NCBI RefSeq assembly: GCF_002102265.1
Contig: NZ_LQPG01000059.1
Coordinates: 1 to 59,915, forward strand
Direction: 5' to 3'
From: Mycolicibacter longobardus
Lineage (GTDB): Bacteria; Actinomycetota; Actinomycetes; Mycobacteriales; Mycobacteriaceae
Length of the DNA: 59,915 bases
Of the stretch, positions 1-8,075 are shown one piece after another. The notes under the pieces were generated by a model that did no database searches, was not told the origin of the DNA, and saw nothing but the letters and a program-made list of their open reading frames with translations. The position numbers and the translations under genes are program-made. Position 1 is the first letter of the stretch. Each line of letters opens with the position of its first letter.

Positions 1-159
1 CAGACCGAAGTCGTCAGCCTGTGCCGCCGGTGCAGCCGCCAACGGCGCCATCCCGAACGCCAGGAAAGCCCCGACCGAGGCAGCCGCTCCGATCGCGCGG
101 TCACGCCGCCGCGATCCTCTCCGTCGAGTCCTTCGCTCTTCGCGTCGATCCTGTGCCAT
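1..159 (-). CDS. Exported protein, N-terminal fragment (possible PGRS-family paralogue)
   Basis: The frame runs off the left edge, so only the first 53 residues are visible. It begins ATG at 159 with a purine-rich ribosome site (AGGAAAGGGG) about ten bases upstream. The fragment opens with an arginine-rich stretch (MAQDRREERRTRRRG...), continues into a hydrophobic alanine/leucine core and ends in a likely signal-peptidase site (PAAQA) followed by DDFGL. The divergent neighbour at 438 has the same plan: basic start, Ala/Leu core, then HADEFDW just after the signal peptide. The two may therefore be divergently transcribed paralogues. Whether this one also carries a PGRS tail cannot be seen. The signal peptide is well supported; the family is an inference. 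Confidence 0.7.
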   Translation of the reverse strand, partial: MAQDRREERRTRRRGSRRRDRAIGAAASVGAFLAFGMAPLAAAPAAQADDFGL

Positions 160-437
160 CGCTGACGGCCCCTTTCCTCTTTGCATATACCTTGTCAATG
201 CTTATATGAAGCTGTGTACATGGTCGTATGGGCGCTAACCGTAGCGACTAAATCCCCGCGTGTCCACCAACATGCACCGACGTTCCACATCGAACCATAC
301 GAAATGCTTGGTTTACCTGCTTAGACAGACTGGTGGTTTAATCTATCCGTCGGATTGCTCAGCTATCCTGAAACCCGGCAAGCTTTGCCTGGGACCGTCA
401 CGATTCCCGGAATTTGACACCGGAAGGTTGATCTGTA
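160..437. promoter_or_regulatory. Divergent promoter region between two exported-protein genes
   Basis: This 278-base gap is clearly lower in GC than its surroundings and separates two divergent start codons (159 minus, 438 plus). No convincing gene lies in it. AT-rich stretches such as the one around 180-210 could hold promoters in either direction, but I see no unambiguous operator. Confidence 0.4.
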
Positions 438-1793
438 ATGCAGCTTCACCGCACCGAGGTCGTGCAGCGTCGAGCGCCACACGGTGTCGCCCCAGGTCAA
501 CGGGTCTGGCGGGCGGTGCCGGCACTGGCGGCGCTGGCCGCGCTCGGACTGGCGCCGGTGTCACCGGCGCCGTCCGCTCACGCGGACGAATTCGACTGGG
601 TTGTGGATCTGCTCAGCCCGCTCTTCGGATTTCCGGAGGACGATGGCGGCGCCTCCACCGCGGCCCTCGACGGGTTCGACCCCGCTGCCGACGCGCTGCC
701 GCTGGGCGCGGACGCGACCGGCATGGGCAGCTTCTATGAGTGGCTGCACCAAACCATGCAGGACTGGATCGACAGCCCGTCGGGCCAGCAGCTCGGCAAT
801 CTGATCAACCCGCTGTTCGCGCCGCTGACCCAGGGCGCGTGCGGTGTGATCTGCAACGGTGTCGACGGCACCGAGGACAACCCCGATGGCGGCGCCGGCG
901 GGCTCTGGTTCGGTGACGGCGGCAACGGCTGGTCCTCGGACATCGAAGGCGTGGCCGGTGGCAACGGCGGCAACGGCGGCGGATTCGGCAACGGCGGCAA
1001 CGGCGGCGCGGGAGGCCTGGGTGCCGATGGCGGCAACGGCGGCAACGGTGGCAACTTCTGGGGCAACGGCGGCAACGGCGGCCACGGCGGAGCCGGCACC
1101 GAAGACGGGGGCTCCGGCGGCAACGGCGGCAACGGCGGCCACGGCAACTACCTCTACGGCAGCGGCGGAGACGGTGGCGCCGGAGGCGCCGGCAGTGCCG
1201 CCGAGGGCAACGGGAGAACAGGCGGAGCAGGCGGCAACGGCGGCCGCGGCGGAGACGGCGGTCAGCTACTCGGCGGCGGTGGCGACGGCGGGCATGGCGG
1301 CATAGGCGGCGACGCGACCGGAACCGGCAGCCGAGGCGGAGCAGGCGGCGCAGGCGGCGCCGGCGGCAAGATCGGTGGCAGCGATGACCCGGCCGGCGGC
1401 GGCGATGGCGGCAACGGCGGCGCAGGCGGCGACGCGACCGGAACCGGCAGCCGAGGCGGGGCCGGCGGCGCAGGCGGCGCCGGCGGCGGCTACACCTCGG
1501 TGATCGTCGGCCCCTATGGCGCCGACGGCGGAGACGGCGGGGCCGGCGGCAACGGCGGAGACGCCAGCGGCGACGGCGGCGTCGGCGGCAGCGGCGGACG
1601 TGGCGGTCTCGGCGGACACGGGGTCGGATTCGGCGGCAACGGCGGAGACGGCGGAGACGGCGGCAACGGAGGCAACGGCAGCGGCGGAGCTACCGGGGGC
1701 CTGGCCGGCCCCGGCGGCGCAGGCGGACCCGGAACCGTTCACGGGGAATCCGGCGTCCAGGGAGCACCCGGTACGCCCGGCACCACGTCCTGA
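438..1793 (+). CDS. Exported PGRS-domain protein lacking a PE domain
   Basis: The protein has 451 residues. Residues 1-49 form a signal peptide (basic start, ALAALAALGLAP core, cleavage near AHADEF). A unique domain follows to about residue 150, including SFYEWLHQTMQDWIDSP and a pair of cysteines around GACGVICNG. From about residue 155 to the end it is glycine-rich GGNGG/GGAGG repeats typical of mycobacterial PGRS domains. There is no PE domain (no N-terminal Pro-Glu helical hairpin); a classical signal peptide replaces it. The C-terminus ends in a proline/glycine/threonine tail. The start ATG at 438 has GGAAGG about ten bases upstream. PGRS proteins are surface-exposed or secreted and repetitive; a molecular function for this one cannot be assigned. 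Confidence 0.85.
   Translation: MQLHRTEVVQRRAPHGVAPGQRVWRAVPALAALAALGLAPVSPAPSAHADEFDWVVDLLSPLFGFPEDDGGASTAALDGFDPAADALPLGADATGMGSFYEWLHQTMQDWIDSPSGQQLGNLINPLFAPLTQGACGVICNGVDGTEDNPDGGAGGLWFGDGGNGWSSDIEGVAGGNGGNGGGFGNGGNGGAGGLGADGGNGGNGGNFWGNGGNGGHGGAGTEDGGSGGNGGNGGHGNYLYGSGGDGGAGGAGSAAEGNGRTGGAGGNGGRGGDGGQLLGGGGDGGHGGIGGDATGTGSRGGAGGAGGAGGKIGGSDDPAGGGDGGNGGAGGDATGTGSRGGAGGAGGAGGGYTSVIVGPYGADGGDGGAGGNGGDASGDGGVGGSGGRGGLGGHGVGFGGNGGDGGDGGNGGNGSGGATGGLAGPGGAGGPGTVHGESGVQGAPGTPGTTS
1304..1487 (+). repeat. Tandem duplication inside the PGRS coding region
   Basis: A 64-base segment at 1304-1367 recurs at 1424-1487, exactly 120 bases downstream, with only two mismatches. Both copies encode GGDATGTGSRGGAGGAGGAG. 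The 120-base period keeps the frame, as expected of in-frame expansion by slippage or recombination in a PGRS gene. Confidence 0.85.
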
Positions 1794-1814
1794 CCGTCGG
1801 CTCGACGCGATGCG

Positions 1815-3332
1815 TCACGCCGAATACTTCGCCACCAGTTCGTTCTTGTACAGCTTGCCGGTGTCGGTGCGCGGCAGCTGCGCCTCGAATGCGATCGACC
1901 GCGGACATTTGTAGTGCGCCAAGCGATCCCGTAGCCATGCGAGCAGCTCCGCGCCGAACTCGGGCGTGGCGTCGTCGGGGTCGACGGTCTGCACAGCGGC
2001 CTTGACGCTCTGGCCCATCTCTTCGTCGGGAATCCCGAACACGGCGGCGTCGAGCACCTTCGGGTGCGTGACCAACGTGTTCTCCGCTTCCTGCGGATAG
2101 ATGTTGACCCCGCCGGAGATGATCATGTGGTGGCGGCGATCGGTGAGATACAGGTAGCCCTCGTCGTCCAGATAGCCGATGTCGCCGACGGTCGTCCAAC
2201 CATGTGTGTCACGCGATTTCGCCGTGTTCTCAGGGTCGTTGAGGTACTCGAAAACGTTGCCGCCCTCGAAGTAGATCTCGCCGGCCTGGCCGGGCGGCAA
2301 CTCATTGCCGTCCTCGTCGAGGATGTGCACCGCACCGAACATCGGCTTGCCCACCGAACCGGGGCGGGCCAGCCACTCCTCGGCGCTGATCAGCGTGGAG
2401 CCGTGCGCCTCCGATGAGGCGTAGTACTCGTCGACGATCGGCCCCCACCAGTCGATCATCTGCTGCTTGATCTCCACCGGACATGGGGCCGCAGCGTGCA
2501 TGACACGCTTGAGACTGGACACGTCATACGAATCGCGTACCGCTGCAGGAAGTTTCAGCATGCGGGTGAAATGCGCCGGAACGAATTGACCGTGGGTGAC
2601 CTGGTAGCGCTGGATCGCGTCGAGAGCGGACTCTGCGTCGAACTTCTCCATGACGACGGTGGTCAACCCCGCCGCCTGCACCTGCATCGACCACACCGAC
2701 GGCGCGGTGTGATACAGCGGCGCCGGGCTCAGATAGACCGCGCCGGGCCCCATCCACACCGAGACCAGCATCGCCATCAACCCGGGCACCTCGGCCGGCG
2801 GCAGATGCGGCAGCGGGCGTTTGATGCCCTTGGGCCGGCCCGTGGTGCCCGAGGAGTACTGCAGCAGATCACCCTCGATCTCGTCATCGATGGGCGTATC
2901 CGGTTGGTCGGCAACGCATTCCGGGTAGCGCAACCAACCCTCGAGGTCATCATCGGCGATCATCCGCAGCGCCGGCAGGCCGGCCGGCAAATGTGCCGCC
3001 AAGCCCGCACAGGTCTGGTGCAGCGCCGCCGAGCCGAGGATCGCCTTGGCGTTGCTGTTGTCGACGATGTAGGCGGCCTCGGCGGCGGTCAGGTGGGTGT
3101 TGATCGGCACGTAGTACAGGCCGCTGCGCCGCGCGGCCCACATCGCCGCGTGGATGTGCTCGTTGTTCTCCATGAGAATCGCGACCACGTCGCCCTCGGC
3201 CAGCCCGGCCGCCCGGAAGAAATGTGCCAACCGGTTGGCGCGGGCCTCAAGCTCGGCGAAGGTGATGACAGTGCCGGAAGGGTGCAGGATGACGGCTGGG
3301 TTGTCGGCGCCGAGATGTTCGCGAATCTGCAT
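1815..3332 (-). CDS. fadD4: Fatty-acid--CoA ligase (FadD4-like)
   Basis: The protein has 505 residues and belongs to the ANL (acyl/aryl-CoA synthetase) family, which activates a carboxylic acid with ATP to an acyl-AMP and then an acyl-CoA. The AMP-binding P-loop YSSGTTGRPKGIKR is at about residues 159-172. The TGD-like motif appears as TVGDIGYLDDEGYLYLTDRR, followed by the hinge region HHMIISGGVNIYPQE. The conserved C-terminal lysine motif is PRTDTGKLYKNEL. I chose ATG at 3332 (MQIREHLG) because it matches the remembered M. tuberculosis FadD4 start; upstream in-frame codons lack family similarity. It lies downstream of PEP carboxykinase on the same strand, 83 bases away, with its own palindrome in the gap. 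The substrate is unknown. Confidence 0.88.
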   Translation of the reverse strand: MQIREHLGADNPAVILHPSGTVITFAELEARANRLAHFFRAAGLAEGDVVAILMENNEHIHAAMWAARRSGLYYVPINTHLTAAEAAYIVDNSNAKAILGSAALHQTCAGLAAHLPAGLPALRMIADDDLEGWLRYPECVADQPDTPIDDEIEGDLLQYSSGTTGRPKGIKRPLPHLPPAEVPGLMAMLVSVWMGPGAVYLSPAPLYHTAPSVWSMQVQAAGLTTVVMEKFDAESALDAIQRYQVTHGQFVPAHFTRMLKLPAAVRDSYDVSSLKRVMHAAAPCPVEIKQQMIDWWGPIVDEYYASSEAHGSTLISAEEWLARPGSVGKPMFGAVHILDEDGNELPPGQAGEIYFEGGNVFEYLNDPENTAKSRDTHGWTTVGDIGYLDDEGYLYLTDRRHHMIISGGVNIYPQEAENTLVTHPKVLDAAVFGIPDEEMGQSVKAAVQTVDPDDATPEFGAELLAWLRDRLAHYKCPRSIAFEAQLPRTDTGKLYKNELVAKYSA

Positions 3333-3354
3333 GCGCTGACTGTACTGAAACCAA

Positions 3355-3372
3355 ACTTGACGGCTGTCAAGT
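3355..3372. promoter_or_regulatory. Perfect palindrome upstream of fadD4 (putative operator)
   Basis: ACTTGAC-GGCT-GTCAAGT is a perfect 7-base inverted repeat with a 4-base spacer. It lies 22 bases upstream of the fadD4 start and inside the 83-base gap to the preceding gene. On the fadD4 strand it contains TTGACA, so it may overlap a -35 element. The regulator is unknown. Confidence 0.55.
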
Positions 3373-3415
3373 GGTGGCGTCACTCCGGGCCGGCGGTCAC
3401 CCGGCGAAAGGGCTT

Positions 3416-5236
3416 CTAGCCCAGGCGCTGCTTGAGAGCGTCGAACTCATCGCGCAGGCCGGTGGGCAGCTTGTCGCCGATGAACTCGAACCACTCCTCG
3501 ATCAGCGGCAGCTCGGCGCGCCACTCGTCGGCGTCCACAATCAGCGCCTGGTCCACGTCGGCCGCGGTCACGTCCAGGCCGTCGAGGTCCAAGTCCGCAG
3601 CGGTCGGCACGGTGCCGATCGGGGTCTCCCGACCGCCGGCCGTGCCCTCGACCCGTTCGACGACCCACTTGAGCACCCGGCTGTTCTCGCCGAAGCCCGG
3701 CCACAGGAAGCGGCCGTCGTCGCCGCGGCGGAACCAGTTGACGAAGAACACCTTCGGCAGCTTGGACTCATCAGAGTGCTTGCCGGTGTCGATCCAGTGC
3801 TGCATGTAGTCCCCGGCGTTGTAGCCGATGAAGGGCAGCATCGCCATCGGGTCGCGGCGGACCTTGCCGACGGTGCCCTCGGCGGCGGCAGTCTGCTCGC
3901 TGCCCATGGTGGCGCCGATGAACACCCCGTGCTGCCAGTCGCGGGCCTGGCTCACCAGCGGCACCGTGGTCTTGCGACGGGCGCCGAACAGGATCGCCGA
4001 GATCGGCACGCCCTGCGGGTCGTCCCACTCCGGCGCCAGGATCGGGCACTGCGACATCGGGGTGCAGTACCGCGAGTTCGGGTGAGCGGCAGGGGTTCCC
4101 GACTCGGGCGTCCAGTCGTTACCCTTCCAGTCGGTGAGGTGCGCGGGGGTGTCCCCGTCGATGCCCTCCCACCACACGTCGTTGTCGTCGGTGTGGCCGA
4201 CGTTGGTGTAGACGGTGTTGCCCGCCTCCAGCGTGATCATCGCGTTCGGGTTCGAGCTGCGGCTGGTACCCGGCGCGACCCCGAAGAATCCCGCCTCGGG
4301 GTTCACCGCGTACAGCCGGCCGTCCTTGCCGAACCGCATCCAGGCGATGTCGTCACCGAGGGTCTCGGCCCGCCAGCCCGGGATGGTCGGCTGGATCATC
4401 GCGAGGTTGGTCTTGCCGCACGCCGACGGGAACGCCGCCGCCACGTAGTAAGCCTTGTTCTCCGGCGAGATCAGCTTGAGGATCAGCATGTGCTCGGCCA
4501 GCCAGCCCTCGTCGTGGGCCATCGCCGAGGCGATCCGCAGCGCGTAGCACTTCTTGCCCAGCAGCGCATTGCCGCCGTAACCCGAACCGTAGCTCCAGAT
4601 CTCGCGAGTCTCCGGGAAGTGGGTGATGTACTTCTCGGAGTTGCACGGCCACGGCACGTCCTGCTCGCCGTCGGCCAGCGGGGCACCCACCGAGTGCAGG
4701 CCCTTGACGTAGGCGCCGTCGGTGCCGATCTTCTCCAGCGCCGCGGTTCCCATCCGGGTCATCACCTTCATCGACGCCACCACGTAGGGCGAGTCGGTGA
4801 TCTCGATGCCGAGCTTGGGGTCCTCGGCGCCCAGCGGACCCATGCAGAACGGGATGACGTACATGGTGCGGCCACGCATGCAGCCCCGGTACAGCTCGGT
4901 CATGGTGGCCCGCATCTCGTCGGGGTCCATCCAGTTGTTGGTGGGGCCGGCGCCTTCGGGCGTCTGGCTGCAGATGAAGGTGCGCGACTCGACCCGGGCG
5001 ACGTCGGCGGGGTCGGAGAGCGCCAGGTAGGAGTTGGGCTTCTTATTCTCGTCGAGCTTGACTGCCGCACCGGAGTCCACCAGCAGGGCCATCAGCCGGT
5101 TCCACTCCTCCTCGGAACCGTCCGCCCACTCCACCCGGTCGGGCTGGGTGAGCTCCGCGACCTCCCGAACCCAGGCCAGCAACCCGCTGTGTTTGGTGGG
5201 GGCGGCGTCCAGACCGGGAATGGTCGCTGAGGTCAT
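3416..5236 (-). CDS. pckG: Phosphoenolpyruvate carboxykinase (GTP)
   Basis: The protein has 606 residues, the length I recall for the M. tuberculosis enzyme. It converts oxaloacetate and GTP to phosphoenolpyruvate, GDP and CO2, the first committed step of gluconeogenesis, which mycobacteria need on fatty acids or cholesterol. Visible motifs are the substrate-binding region RTMYVIPFCMGPLG (about 123-136), the nucleotide P-loop FPSACGKTN (269-277), the following metal/GTP segment ETLGDDIAWM, and the C-terminal FVNWFRRGDDGRFLWPGFGEN. The start ATG at 5236 (MTSATIPG) has AGGAGAG eight bases upstream. It probably has its own promoter, since a 29-base palindrome lies upstream. It is cytoplasmic. 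Confidence 0.97.
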   Translation of the reverse strand: MTSATIPGLDAAPTKHSGLLAWVREVAELTQPDRVEWADGSEEEWNRLMALLVDSGAAVKLDENKKPNSYLALSDPADVARVESRTFICSQTPEGAGPTNNWMDPDEMRATMTELYRGCMRGRTMYVIPFCMGPLGAEDPKLGIEITDSPYVVASMKVMTRMGTAALEKIGTDGAYVKGLHSVGAPLADGEQDVPWPCNSEKYITHFPETREIWSYGSGYGGNALLGKKCYALRIASAMAHDEGWLAEHMLILKLISPENKAYYVAAAFPSACGKTNLAMIQPTIPGWRAETLGDDIAWMRFGKDGRLYAVNPEAGFFGVAPGTSRSSNPNAMITLEAGNTVYTNVGHTDDNDVWWEGIDGDTPAHLTDWKGNDWTPESGTPAAHPNSRYCTPMSQCPILAPEWDDPQGVPISAILFGARRKTTVPLVSQARDWQHGVFIGATMGSEQTAAAEGTVGKVRRDPMAMLPFIGYNAGDYMQHWIDTGKHSDESKLPKVFFVNWFRRGDDGRFLWPGFGENSRVLKWVVERVEGTAGGRETPIGTVPTAADLDLDGLDVTAADVDQALIVDADEWRAELPLIEEWFEFIGDKLPTGLRDEFDALKQRLG

Positions 5237-5297
5237 TGAGCTCTCCTGTGTAACCTGTGTCACTTGGTGGCGTTGCCGCTGATGCGCGCCGCTGCTC

Positions 5298-5326
5298 ACC
5301 TCTTATACCGTCATTAAATAAGAGGT
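5298..5326. promoter_or_regulatory. Palindrome upstream of PEP carboxykinase (putative operator)
   Basis: ACCTCTTAT and ATAAGAGGT form perfect 9-base arms around an 11-base AT-rich spacer in an otherwise GC-rich region. The element is about 60 bases upstream of the pckG start codon, a position consistent with carbon-source-dependent control of the promoter. The binding protein is unknown; the arm-spacer-arm geometry would suit a dimeric regulator. Confidence 0.55.
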
Positions 5327-5380
5327 TACCGTGGATAGCTGCGCGGGTCGAAACGGGCGTCGAACGGGCTCGAAGCCCGG

Positions 5381-6931
5381 CTAACCCGCGACCGCCTCCC
5401 CGGCGTCAACGGAACCGGATTCACCCAGTTCATGCGGCGGTCCCAGCTTCGCCTCTCCTCCGTCGAGCCTCGCTGAACCGCCGAGTTCAGACCGCACCGC
5501 ATTCAGCGCCCGCCGCAGGGTCGGCAGCTGGCGATCACGCACTGCGGCGGCCCGGGCGCTCGCGGCCGCATGTTCGCGCAATTCCCGATCCAGCCCGGCG
5601 ATCCGGTCGGCGGCCCGGGCCGCTTCGATCTCATTGCGCTGGGTGAGTTCGGCCGTGAGTGCCGAATCCGCGGCCACCATCCGAAGGGCCACCAGCTCCT
5701 GCACCCTGGCCCGCAGCGAGTCGACGGCCTCGCTCACCCAACGATCCAGCACCGCGCGGTCACGCAGCAGCCCGCGGATGCGCACCACCCACACCGTGAC
5801 CGCCACCCCGACGACAACGCATCCGGCCGCACCGGCCGCGGTCAACGCCGGAGCCAGGTGCGCGAAGAGCCGGCTCAGCGTCAACGCCACCCCAAGTCCG
5901 AAGCCGGCCCCCAGCAGCGTCGTCAATTGGGTCTCCAGGCGCCGCGACTTCAGTGCCGGCTCCCCGGTTTCGATCGCAGGAACCGGCGGGTGCACGCCGG
6001 TCTGCGGAACCGCGGCGGATTCCCCCGCAAGGCCCAGTTCGTGGGCGACATCGGCCAGATGCTCGGTAACCCCCTGATCGACCTCCGCCACCACCTCGGC
6101 CAGCCGGTCACGCACATAGGCCTCGAACTCGGGCAGCCGGCGCCGGGTCATGCCCGCGGCGTCCTCGGCGAGCTCGCTGCGCACCGAGGAACATCGCTTG
6201 CGGGCGAAATAGGACAGCTGCACCCGCGCCTGGGCGATGCGGCTGCGTAACGCGATCACCCGCTCCGATTTCGACATCCGCCGCTGCCGCACCTCCTGGT
6301 CGCGCTGCTCCTGCAGCAGCCGCACCCGGGCGCGCCGCCCGTCCGCGCGGGCGTCCCGGTCGATCCGTTCGGCGTCGCTGCGTAACTGGAACTCCCACGA
6401 GCGCAATCGGTTTCGCCGTCGCACTTCGCTGTCACCGAGCTGTTCGCGCAGTTCGGCCACCAGGTCCTCGACAGCTGGCTCGCCTCGCTCGGGCGCCGCA
6501 GCCGCCCCCACCCACGCCACGTCGCGGTAGCGCGGCGCGTAGCCGGCCAGGGTTTCGCGAGCGGCCTCCCGCATCTCGCGCCACTGGCGGTGTGCGTCGA
6601 TCTTCGACACCACGCCGATCACCACGTCGGTGTGGGCGGCCGCGGCATCGAGCAGCGCACAGTCCGACTCGGTCAGGGCAGCAGCCGCCGACACCACGAA
6701 GACCACCGCCGTCGGCACCTCCGCCGGCCCCAGTTCGGCGGCTTCCAGGACGAGCCACTGCGGCAGCCGCTCGGCCAAGATCGACGCCACCGAACTGACC
6801 CCGGAAAGCCAGGGCCCGGCAACTGCCACCACGTCGCGGCGTCGCACCGCCGGCGGACGCGCGCCGGGCGCGATCTCGGCCACCATTGCATCCACCCGGG
6901 CGGCCGGGTCATCGCCGGGTTCAGCGGTCAT
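5381..6931 (-). CDS. Membrane-associated GTPase-like protein, dynamin-like architecture (Rv0210-like)
   Basis: The protein has 516 residues. The N-terminal part (about 1-170) looks like a G domain: strand-loop VVAVAGPWLSGVSS in the P-loop position but without the lysine, and a G4-like VVSKIDA. Long charged helices rich in Arg/Glu follow (about 185-300), then two hydrophobic segments (LLGAGFGLGVALTLSRLF and AAGCVVVGVAVTVWVV) and more coiled-coil helices. This order resembles bacterial dynamin-like proteins, though nucleotide binding is doubtful. The ATG at 6931 overlaps the upstream partner's TGA (ATGA), so the pair is probably co-translated. A 47-nt dispersed repeat sits in frame near the C-terminus. 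Assignment to the Rv0210 family rests on gene order (between pckG and trmB). Function unknown. Confidence 0.75.
   Translation of the reverse strand: MTAEPGDDPAARVDAMVAEIAPGARPPAVRRRDVVAVAGPWLSGVSSVASILAERLPQWLVLEAAELGPAEVPTAVVFVVSAAAALTESDCALLDAAAAHTDVVIGVVSKIDAHRQWREMREAARETLAGYAPRYRDVAWVGAAAAPERGEPAVEDLVAELREQLGDSEVRRRNRLRSWEFQLRSDAERIDRDARADGRRARVRLLQEQRDQEVRQRRMSKSERVIALRSRIAQARVQLSYFARKRCSSVRSELAEDAAGMTRRRLPEFEAYVRDRLAEVVAEVDQGVTEHLADVAHELGLAGESAAVPQTGVHPPVPAIETGEPALKSRRLETQLTTLLGAGFGLGVALTLSRLFAHLAPALTAAGAAGCVVVGVAVTVWVVRIRGLLRDRAVLDRWVSEAVDSLRARVQELVALRMVAADSALTAELTQRNEIEAARAADRIAGLDRELREHAAASARAAAVRDRQLPTLRRALNAVRSELGGSARLDGGEAKLGPPHELGESGSVDAGEAVAG
5436..5482 (-). repeat. 47-nt in-frame palindromic element, copy A
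   Basis: It begins GGCGGTTCAGC and ends GCTGGGACCGCC when read on the minus strand, so its ends are inverted repeats. It encodes GGSARLDGGEAKLGPP within the GTPase-like protein. It differs from copy B (8277-8323) at 2 of 47 bases and from copy C (37128-37174) at 3 of 47. Similarity to copy B continues a few bases beyond the core. Confidence 0.85.
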
Positions 6932-7989
6932 GGCAGGCCCCGCGTCGCCGACCACGCCCGCAGCGATCCCCTGGCGATGTCTACGGCGCAGGCGCGCTGG
7001 GCGGCACCGACCGGTGCGCCTCGGTAGGCCTGCCACCGCCGCGCCCGCCGCAGTGCCGGTTCATCCGGTACCCATTGCTCTTGGACCACGGCTGCCGCCG
7101 CGGTCATCCGGGCGGCGACCGCCGCGTCGGCGACCAGGAACTCATCGATCCGCGAGTCACCGACGGCCATCGCCTCCAACCGCACCACCGCCTGCGACAT
7201 CCGCCGATGATGCGGGCCGGCACCCATCGCGGCCAGGCGTTCGACGACGCCGTCGATGCCGCTGAGCCGGCGCAGCATGGTCCGGGCCCGCCCCGCGGTG
7301 CCACCTTGCCGCGCCAGCTCGAGCATCCGCTCGATCCCGGACAGGTCGAGCACGGCGCACAGCCGTTCGCGTACCGGTCGCGGCACCGGGTGCGGGCAGC
7401 TCACGAACTGCCCGGCCGAGCTGAGGTCGCCAGGCTGCTCTGCCAGTTGCCGACACACCTCCCACAGTCCGCGGTCCAGCCCTGCGCCCGGCCGATCGCC
7501 CAGCGCGGCCAGCGCGAACAGCGCCGACATCGGCTCGACCGGTACCCGCATCGCCGCCGCGGCGCCCGCGGCGCCGCAGTGCCCCGCCAGGTCTGCCTTG
7601 TTCAGCACCACCAGCACCGACCGGTCCCCGGTGTCCTGCCGAACGGCAACGTCTTCCACGTCCTCCGGCTTCACCACCTCGGCAATGACATGGACGGTCA
7701 TGTCGGCGTCCGAACCGGACCGCCCGGCAATGCGCACCCCGGCGGCGGCCAGCGCCGCGGCAACGGTGCGCCGGCCGACCCCGCGCCGGCCGGACACCGC
7801 GACCCGCAGCGGTGCGGTGATGTCCGCGGCGATCGCCGACAACCGCGGATCGGAGATCTCGGCGGCCAGCTGGGTCAGCGCATCGGCGAACAGCTGGTGC
7901 CCCTGTGTCACGACCAATGCCTCCCGCATCGCGTAATCAGCCCATCCCGGAGGCAATGGTGTCAGCTGCGCCGCAGGGATGCGAGTCAC
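6928..7989 (-). CDS. GTPase-like protein with degenerate P-loop (Rv0209-like)
   Basis: The protein has 353 residues from GTG 7989 (VTRIPAAQL). A Walker-A-like VAVSGRRGVGRRTVAAAL lies near residue 70, but the invariant lysine is arginine. A good G4 motif, VVLNKADL, is near residue 130. The rest is helical and Arg/Ala-rich, with no membrane span. Its stop overlaps the start of the downstream dynamin-like gene by four bases (ATGA), implying a stoichiometric partner. The promoter is shared divergently with trmB. ATG at 7929 is an alternative start, but the GTG gives a length close to the roughly 360 residues I recall for Rv0209. Function unknown; the pair may be a membrane-remodelling or pseudo-GTPase complex. 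Confidence 0.75.
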   Translation of the reverse strand: MTRIPAAQLTPLPPGWADYAMREALVVTQGHQLFADALTQLAAEISDPRLSAIAADITAPLRVAVSGRRGVGRRTVAAALAAAGVRIAGRSGSDADMTVHVIAEVVKPEDVEDVAVRQDTGDRSVLVVLNKADLAGHCGAAGAAAAMRVPVEPMSALFALAALGDRPGAGLDRGLWEVCRQLAEQPGDLSSAGQFVSCPHPVPRPVRERLCAVLDLSGIERMLELARQGGTAGRARTMLRRLSGIDGVVERLAAMGAGPHHRRMSQAVVRLEAMAVGDSRIDEFLVADAAVAARMTAAAAVVQEQWVPDEPALRRARRWQAYRGAPVGAAQRACAVDIARGSLRAWSATRGLP

Positions 7990-8075
7990 CTGCCTGCCGC
8001 AGGCAACAGTCTTTAGGCAACTGTTGGGTATCAATGTGGACCGCGAAGTGGGTACACGTGGGTCCATGAGCGACC

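Noticed and set aside
260..739. Open frame starting in the divergent promoter region
   Set aside because: It runs out of frame through the PGRS gene's start and is Arg/Gly-rich with no motif; the signal-peptide frame at 438 is better supported.
3371..5230. Long frame antisense to PEP carboxykinase
   Set aside because: The opposite strand encodes an unmistakable full-length enzyme; the antisense product has no recognisable domain.
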